Source: Sporosarcina sp. Te-1 (GTDB lineage: Bacteria > Bacillota > Bacilli > Bacillales_A > Planococcaceae). From it: a stretch of 64,000 nucleotides of DNA. The notes under the pieces were generated by a model, which was not told the origin of the DNA, did not search any database, and worked only from the letters and a program-made list of their open reading frames with translations. This document shows, piece after piece, positions 60,312 to 64,000 of this stretch. The number at the start of each line of letters is the position of its first letter. The stretch's first letter is position 1. Position numbers and translations under genes: made by a program. The stretch lies in contig NZ_CP071798.1 in NCBI RefSeq assembly GCF_017498505.1, forward strand, positions 1,178,001 to 1,242,000, in the 5' to 3' direction.

Positions 60312-61052
60312 ATGATTGTTCAGAAGTTTGGCGGCGTCGCCATGAAAGATAAACAAACTAGACAAAAATGCATTGCACACATCGCAGCCGGCATTAGGGA
60401 CCATCAGAACGTCGTGGTCGTTGTTTCTGCGATCGGAAGAGGAAATGATCCCTATTCAACAGATAGTCTGCTGCGACTGACAGATGCTTTCACGTATTCA
60501 AAAGCGGCATCAGACTTAGCAGCCTCATGCGGAGAAATCATCGCCTCCGCTGTATTGTCAGCCGAATTGATCGAGGCAGGAATTGACAATCAAGTATTGC
60601 ATGGCATTCATGCGGGCATTTGGACTGAAGGGGAATTCGGCGATGGCATCATAACTGATATTGATCCTACCATGATCATTGACGGATTGACGGAATCCGA
60701 TTGCATAATCATTCCTGGATTCCAAGGTGTCAATGAGCGGGGTCAGATTATGACAATCGGCCGAGGAGGGAGCGACTTGACAGCGGTTGCGCTGGGAGCC
60801 GCTCTACAGGCAACTCATGTAGAATTTTTCAAAGACGTGCCAGGCGTCATGACGACTGACCCTAAACGCTCAGCAGCCGGTAAAAAAATCGATCGACTGA
60901 CCATTCCCGAATTACTCCCTTTATTGGAGGAAGTGCATCCAATCATTCAAAAAAGGGCTGCCATTTATGCACATAAAAAGTCGATGCCCCTATACATAAG
61001 AGGCATCGACACGATTGAAAAAGGAACATGGATTATTCCACATTCAGATTAA
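60312..61052 (+). CDS. Aspartokinase-like amino acid kinase without ACT domains
   Basis: A 246-residue amino acid kinase domain. Aspartokinase features: KFGG at the N-terminus, the SCGEIIASAVLSAEL segment, the GFQG motif, TIGRGGSDLTAVALGAAL, and KDVPGVMTTDPK. The normal KFGGTS reads KFGGVA, so two substrate-side residues differ. The regulatory ACT domains present in the three known Bacillus aspartokinases are missing altogether, so lysine or DAP feedback is not expected. The ATG at 60312 has GGGGG upstream; the ORF opens at 60300. Its 3' end overlaps the CAP-domain gene by 20 bp. Activity is likely but unproven. Confidence 0.78.
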   Translation: MIVQKFGGVAMKDKQTRQKCIAHIAAGIRDHQNVVVVVSAIGRGNDPYSTDSLLRLTDAFTYSKAASDLAASCGEIIASAVLSAELIEAGIDNQVLHGIHAGIWTEGEFGDGIITDIDPTMIIDGLTESDCIIIPGFQGVNERGQIMTIGRGGSDLTAVALGAALQATHVEFFKDVPGVMTTDPKRSAAGKKIDRLTIPELLPLLEEVHPIIQKRAAIYAHKKSMPLYIRGIDTIEKGTWIIPHSD

Positions 61053-62118
61053 CGCTTTCTTTCTTTTTATTATCGGATTGAATAAAATCTTGGGTGTAGT
61101 ATTTTCCGTACACCCCTGTCCCTAGCTCTGTGAAGTCTTCGTCCAGCAATACTTGCCTGTGTGCTGGCGAATTCAACCAGCCGTGCACCGCCTCGATGGC
61201 ATCAACATAATTAAAAGCAATGTTTTCGCCAGCTTTGCGGTGCGCAATATCCGAGCTCTTTAACCGGTCGCTAAGTGTGCCGGTGGAAGGTGATTCATTT
61301 GAAAAGTAATTTTCCAAGGCCATGTCCTTGCTATGCTCACGTGCCAGAACGCCCAGCCAATAATCACTTTTCAACTCGGTCCGATCATGATTTTTTCGGT
61401 ATTCGTTGGTTAATTCGAATACTTGGCGTTCCATGGCCCGGTCCACTTCCATTTGGACGGAAGCAGACGGCGGTACAACAGTGATCATCTCTCCGCTGTA
61501 TTCCATGTCATATGGTTGATGGATCACCAATGTCTCCGGATCAATAAATCGGATTCCCTCGATTTTCCCATCTTCTTCATCCACATACACTTGTGCATAG
61601 AGATCTTCAAATTTGACGAGAGCGCGATTCGCTATATCCTCACTTTTCAAAGAAAACATATAGAGATTTGAACCTAACTGAACATCCACTTCGGATTCTA
61701 TTATCGTAGAACGATACACTTCATTGACATCCTGGCCAATTGTAAATGGGCTCATATCTGCTTGGAAATCTGCACTAAACACTTGGTTAACAATATCTCC
61801 GCTGACTCCGACCATGAATAGCGGTTTCTCTGAATAGATCCACCAATCATAGCCATAGGCAGAAGGCTCCACTCTGTCAGGGTCCCCATATTCTTTGATA
61901 AGAGTATCTGCAGGGTGGCCAACAAAGACGGATAAGCCCTTGGCAGGACGCTCGGCTCCAGCCACCATACTATTCAATTCTTTTTCCGGTACAGGGATGG
62001 CAGTCCCATGCTTGACAGGTGACTCCAAGGGTTCATTCTCTTTCACGCGTGTATCCATCAAATAAAATAAACCGAGAAGGATGACGAGTAACAGAGCTAT
62101 TTTCCAAATGACTTTCAC
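61033..62118 (-). CDS. ylbC: CAP/SCP-domain protein with CAP-associated N-terminal domain (YlbC-like)
   Basis: It has 361 residues. An N-terminal membrane segment (IALLLVILLGLFYLMDT) suggests an exported or anchored protein. The CAP-associated domain (residues about 60-190, VFVGHPADTLIKEYGDPDRV) is followed by a CAP/SCP domain (about 228-345). CAP residues present: REHSKDM, GENIAFNY, and SPAHRQVLLDEDFTELGTG. The start is GTG at 62118. YlbC-type proteins of unknown function occupy the same place next to ylbF in Bacillus. Confidence 0.85.
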   Translation of the reverse strand: MKVIWKIALLLVILLGLFYLMDTRVKENEPLESPVKHGTAIPVPEKELNSMVAGAERPAKGLSVFVGHPADTLIKEYGDPDRVEPSAYGYDWWIYSEKPLFMVGVSGDIVNQVFSADFQADMSPFTIGQDVNEVYRSTIIESEVDVQLGSNLYMFSLKSEDIANRALVKFEDLYAQVYVDEEDGKIEGIRFIDPETLVIHQPYDMEYSGEMITVVPPSASVQMEVDRAMERQVFELTNEYRKNHDRTELKSDYWLGVLAREHSKDMALENYFSNESPSTGTLSDRLKSSDIAHRKAGENIAFNYVDAIEAVHGWLNSPAHRQVLLDEDFTELGTGVYGKYYTQDFIQSDNKKKESVNLNVE

Positions 62119-62314
62119 TTCGACTGCGCCCTACTTTCGCTTCATGATTATTAGTACTACTTTAACATGAGAGAGAATGAATGTTACAGTCTTTTTGCTT
62201 ATTTCTCTAATTTTCAGCCGAATAGAAGGACCCTCACAGACTATCTACCGTTCCTTTGTGAGAATTTCACTGCTGCTGTCCGCTCCCCTGTTCCTTGATG
62301 ACACAATGTTGTCA

Positions 62315-62343
62315 TTGCAACTACCGGTAATTTGTTCTATGAT
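62315..62343 (+). promoter_or_regulatory. Sigma-A promoter of the YugN-like gene
   Basis: TTGCAA (62315-62320), 17 bp, TATGAT (62338-62343). GAAGGAGG then precedes the ATG at 62393. The rest of the 62119-62392 gap shows no gene; an ORF there (62177-62377) has no supporting features. Confidence 0.7.
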
Positions 62344-62392
62344 TATGAAGTATAGGCAAATGACTGGTTATGAGTGAAGGAGGATTTGTATT

Positions 62393-62758
62393 ATGGACAT
62401 TCTTAATACAGGAATCGAAGGCATCGTTGCCGACTTGTCTGTTTTGGATGACATCATGACAAAACATGATCTGGTCCGAGCGGGTCAATGGGATTACGAA
62501 CGGGTGACGTATGATAAAAAATATGTGATCAAAGAAGGCACTTACTATTTACGTGTTTTCGGTTATACACCCGACGAGGATATCGGTACTCGCGAAGCCG
62601 TCATCCATCTGAAAACGCCTGCGGTCGGCAAGCATTACTACCCTCACGGTGTTGAATACGGAGAGGACGAGATCTATCCAGAAGGCTTGTTGAAAGACTG
62701 TAAAGCAACACTTAAAGCAGTATATGAAGAACTTCAAGCTTTTAATTTAGCAAAATAA
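62393..62758 (+). CDS. YugN-like family protein
   Basis: A 121-residue soluble protein with the YugN pattern (DILNTGIEGIVADLSVLDDI, GQWDYERVTYDKKYV, REAVIHLKTPAVGKHYYPHGVEYG). Homologues are confined to Bacilli and have no known function. It has its own promoter and terminator, so it is a single-gene unit. Confidence 0.82.
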   Translation: MDILNTGIEGIVADLSVLDDIMTKHDLVRAGQWDYERVTYDKKYVIKEGTYYLRVFGYTPDEDIGTREAVIHLKTPAVGKHYYPHGVEYGEDEIYPEGLLKDCKATLKAVYEELQAFNLAK

Positions 62759-62768
62759 ACAAAAAGCA

Positions 62769-62799
62769 ACCGGAGAACCTTGTGTTCTCCGGCTTTTTT
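62769..62799 (+). terminator. Terminator of the YugN-like gene
   Basis: CCGGAGAAC (62770-62778) and GTTCTCCGG (62784-62792) make a perfect 9-bp stem, followed by CTTTTTT. Confidence 0.92.
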
Positions 62800-62862
62800 G
62801 TCTATTCATTCCTCATTTTTTTGGTTATAATGGAAACAATGAATAAAATGGAGGAATTGCCG

Positions 62863-63921
62863 TTGTCCCGTTGGTTTACGAAACGACTTCTCATTCTCAC
62901 GCTTTCTATTATTGCTTTTATTCTTATCTGCGTATTCATTTTACCCGTCTCCGTTCCGATCATCATTGCTCTTCTGACCGCTATGGTAGTTGAACCGCTC
63001 GTCAAATTAGTCCAAACGAAATTCAAATGGAAACGCAAAGTCTCCGTCATGACCATTTATATCTTTTTCATCGGCTTATTAGCAGCGCTATTATATTACA
63101 CTGTCAATTCGTTAATCGGTAAAGTGATTCAGTTCACAAAAGACGCTCCGGATTACTTGAATAAGCTCTCTGGAGTATGGATTGATTTACAAAGCAAGAT
63201 GTCGAATTATACAGCAGGTATGCCTCCTGAATTTGTTACAGCGATTCAAGATGAATTTGACAAGATGATTGTCTCCTTGCGGAATTCCTTGACCAGTTTG
63301 CTCAGTTCTGAAAAAATTATGATCCTCGCAGGAGAAATTCCAAACTTTCTTGTCAGCTTAATTGTCTTTATGATTGCCCTTTTCCTATTTATGCTTGAAT
63401 TGCCGAACTTGAAACAAATGTTTTTCCGGCATTTGACCGATGAAACAGCTAAGAAAGTCCGGTATATGATGTCAAAATTGAACTCCGTCATCTTCGGATT
63501 TATGAAAGCTCAAATACTTGTCAGCTTCATCATTTTAGCTGTGACCTTCGTTGGGCTTCTCGTGATCGCTCCCAAATACGCTGTGGTCATGTCCTTGATC
63601 ATCTGGATCATTGATGTCATTCCGATTTTAGGATCCATTATCATCCTGGCCCCCTGGTCTCTATACCAACTCATCAGCGGGGATGTTGGCATGGGAAGTA
63701 AACTTGCGATTCTGGCCGTTATCTTACTAATCATTCGCAGAACCGTCGAACCAAAAGTAATGGGAAATCAAATTGGCCTTTCCCCTCTGCCCACCTTGAT
63801 CGCTATGTTCATTGGATTAAAATTATTTGGCTTTCTAGGTTTTTTTATCGGTCCAATGATCGTCATACTCTTTAATACAGCACGAGAAGCCGGCATCATC
63901 AAGCTGAATTTCAAAATATAG
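62863..63921 (+). CDS. AI-2E family transporter (YtvI-like membrane protein)
   Basis: It has 352 residues with eight hydrophobic segments and the AI-2E/PerM family pattern. The C-terminal signature reads WIIDVIPILGSIIILAPWSLY and PKVMGNQIGLSPLPTLIAMF, then FGFLGFFIGPMIVIL. The best start is a TTG at 62863, eight bases after GGAGG; the ORF opens at 62782. Substrate unknown: the family includes Na+/H+ antiporters and putative signal exporters. Similarity to the sporulation membrane protein YtvI is by overall pattern only. Confidence 0.85.
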   Translation: MSRWFTKRLLILTLSIIAFILICVFILPVSVPIIIALLTAMVVEPLVKLVQTKFKWKRKVSVMTIYIFFIGLLAALLYYTVNSLIGKVIQFTKDAPDYLNKLSGVWIDLQSKMSNYTAGMPPEFVTAIQDEFDKMIVSLRNSLTSLLSSEKIMILAGEIPNFLVSLIVFMIALFLFMLELPNLKQMFFRHLTDETAKKVRYMMSKLNSVIFGFMKAQILVSFIILAVTFVGLLVIAPKYAVVMSLIIWIIDVIPILGSIIILAPWSLYQLISGDVGMGSKLAILAVILLIIRRTVEPKVMGNQIGLSPLPTLIAMFIGLKLFGFLGFFIGPMIVILFNTAREAGIIKLNFKI

Positions 63922-63953
63922 GAATTCAAAAAACGCGCGCCTTTGAATGAAGT

Positions 63954-64000
63954 GCACCCCAAAAGTTAGAGTCAAAAACTAACTTTTGGGGTGTTTTCTT
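63954..64000 (+). terminator. Strong hairpin at the window end (terminator, or an IS/MITE tip)
   Basis: CACCCCAAAAGTTAG and CTAACTTTTGGGGTG (63955-63994) form a perfect 15-bp stem with a 10-base loop, followed by TTTTCTT. It can terminate the permease transcript. The sequence CACCCCAAAAGTTAG also resembles the ends of IS3-family (IS150-group) elements, and the window stops before this can be resolved. Confidence 0.65.

Noticed and set aside
62177..62377. A 66-codon plus-strand ORF between ylbC and the YugN-like gene
   Set aside because: It has no ribosome-binding site, its translation has no recognisable pattern, and the yugN promoter lies inside it.

Overview
The window is chromosomal DNA of an endospore-forming member of the Bacilli. 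The gene order is the classic Bacillus block: priA, coaBC, rpoZ and gmk; the pyr operon; lspA and ileS; divIVA, the ylm genes and sepF; sigG, sigE and spoIIGA; the division and cell-wall (dcw) cluster; bshC and panE; rpmF; and the ylb genes. The window runs backwards relative to transcription of most of it. Sporulation genes (spoIIGA, sigE, sigG, spoVD, ylbJ), PyrR attenuators, an Ile T-box and a bacillithiol gene (bshC) all fit. Details of gene content point to the Planococcaceae (Sporosarcina/Lysinibacillus-like) rather than Bacillus itself: no murE, murG or murB in the dcw cluster and no carAB in the pyr operon. The genus is inference.

Layout. 1-4490 (minus): priA (3' end cut off by the window), coaBC, rpoZ, gmk. 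4703-6394 (plus): rqcH. 6540-8673: a more AT-rich accessory patch with a Nudix hydrolase, an FMN reductase and a divergent LysR regulator. 8873-16224 (minus): pyrR-pyrP-pyrB-pyrC-pyrK-pyrD-pyrF-pyrE, with PyrR attenuators before pyrR and before pyrB. 16435-24321 (minus): the RluD-type synthase, lspA, T-box-controlled ileS, divIVA, ylmH, ylmG, sepF, ylmE, ylmC. 24447-26881 (minus): sigG, sigE, spoIIGA with Spo0A-type and sigma-F-type promoter elements. 27112-41950 (minus): dcw cluster from ftsZ back to mraZ. 42247-45255 (minus): bshC, a DUF3397 protein, panE. 45329-49379 (minus): a biotin-dependent acyl-CoA carboxylase operon with a cre site on its promoter, plus an enoyl-CoA hydratase. 49500-58704: rpmF, yceD, ylbM, ylbL, ylbJ, coaD, rsmD, a membrane-anchored protein of unknown function, ylbG, a degenerate GDPD-like protein and ricF (ylbF). 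58783-61052: a divergent pair, a meso-DAP-type MurE and an aspartokinase lacking ACT domains. 61033-63921: a CAP-domain protein, a YugN-like protein and an AI-2E family permease.

The most interesting signal is the divergent murE/aspartokinase pair. The MurE carries the meso-diaminopimelate signature (DNPR and GKGHE), lies outside the dcw cluster, and shares a short intergenic region with sequences resembling mother-cell sigma-E and sigma-K promoters. Its partner is a bare aspartokinase catalytic domain with no feedback domain. In relatives whose vegetative wall uses L-Lys but whose spore cortex uses meso-DAP (known for Lysinibacillus sphaericus), such a pair could supply DAP and add it to cortex precursors. 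This is a hypothesis. Other notable points are apparent non-AUG starts for spoVD (CTG), rsmH (ATT) and murE (CTG), a GDPD homologue that has lost most catalytic residues, a 27-bp palindrome at the gmk promoter, a 13-codon upstream ORF coupled to ylbJ, and a 32-codon ORF at the position where murE normally sits.
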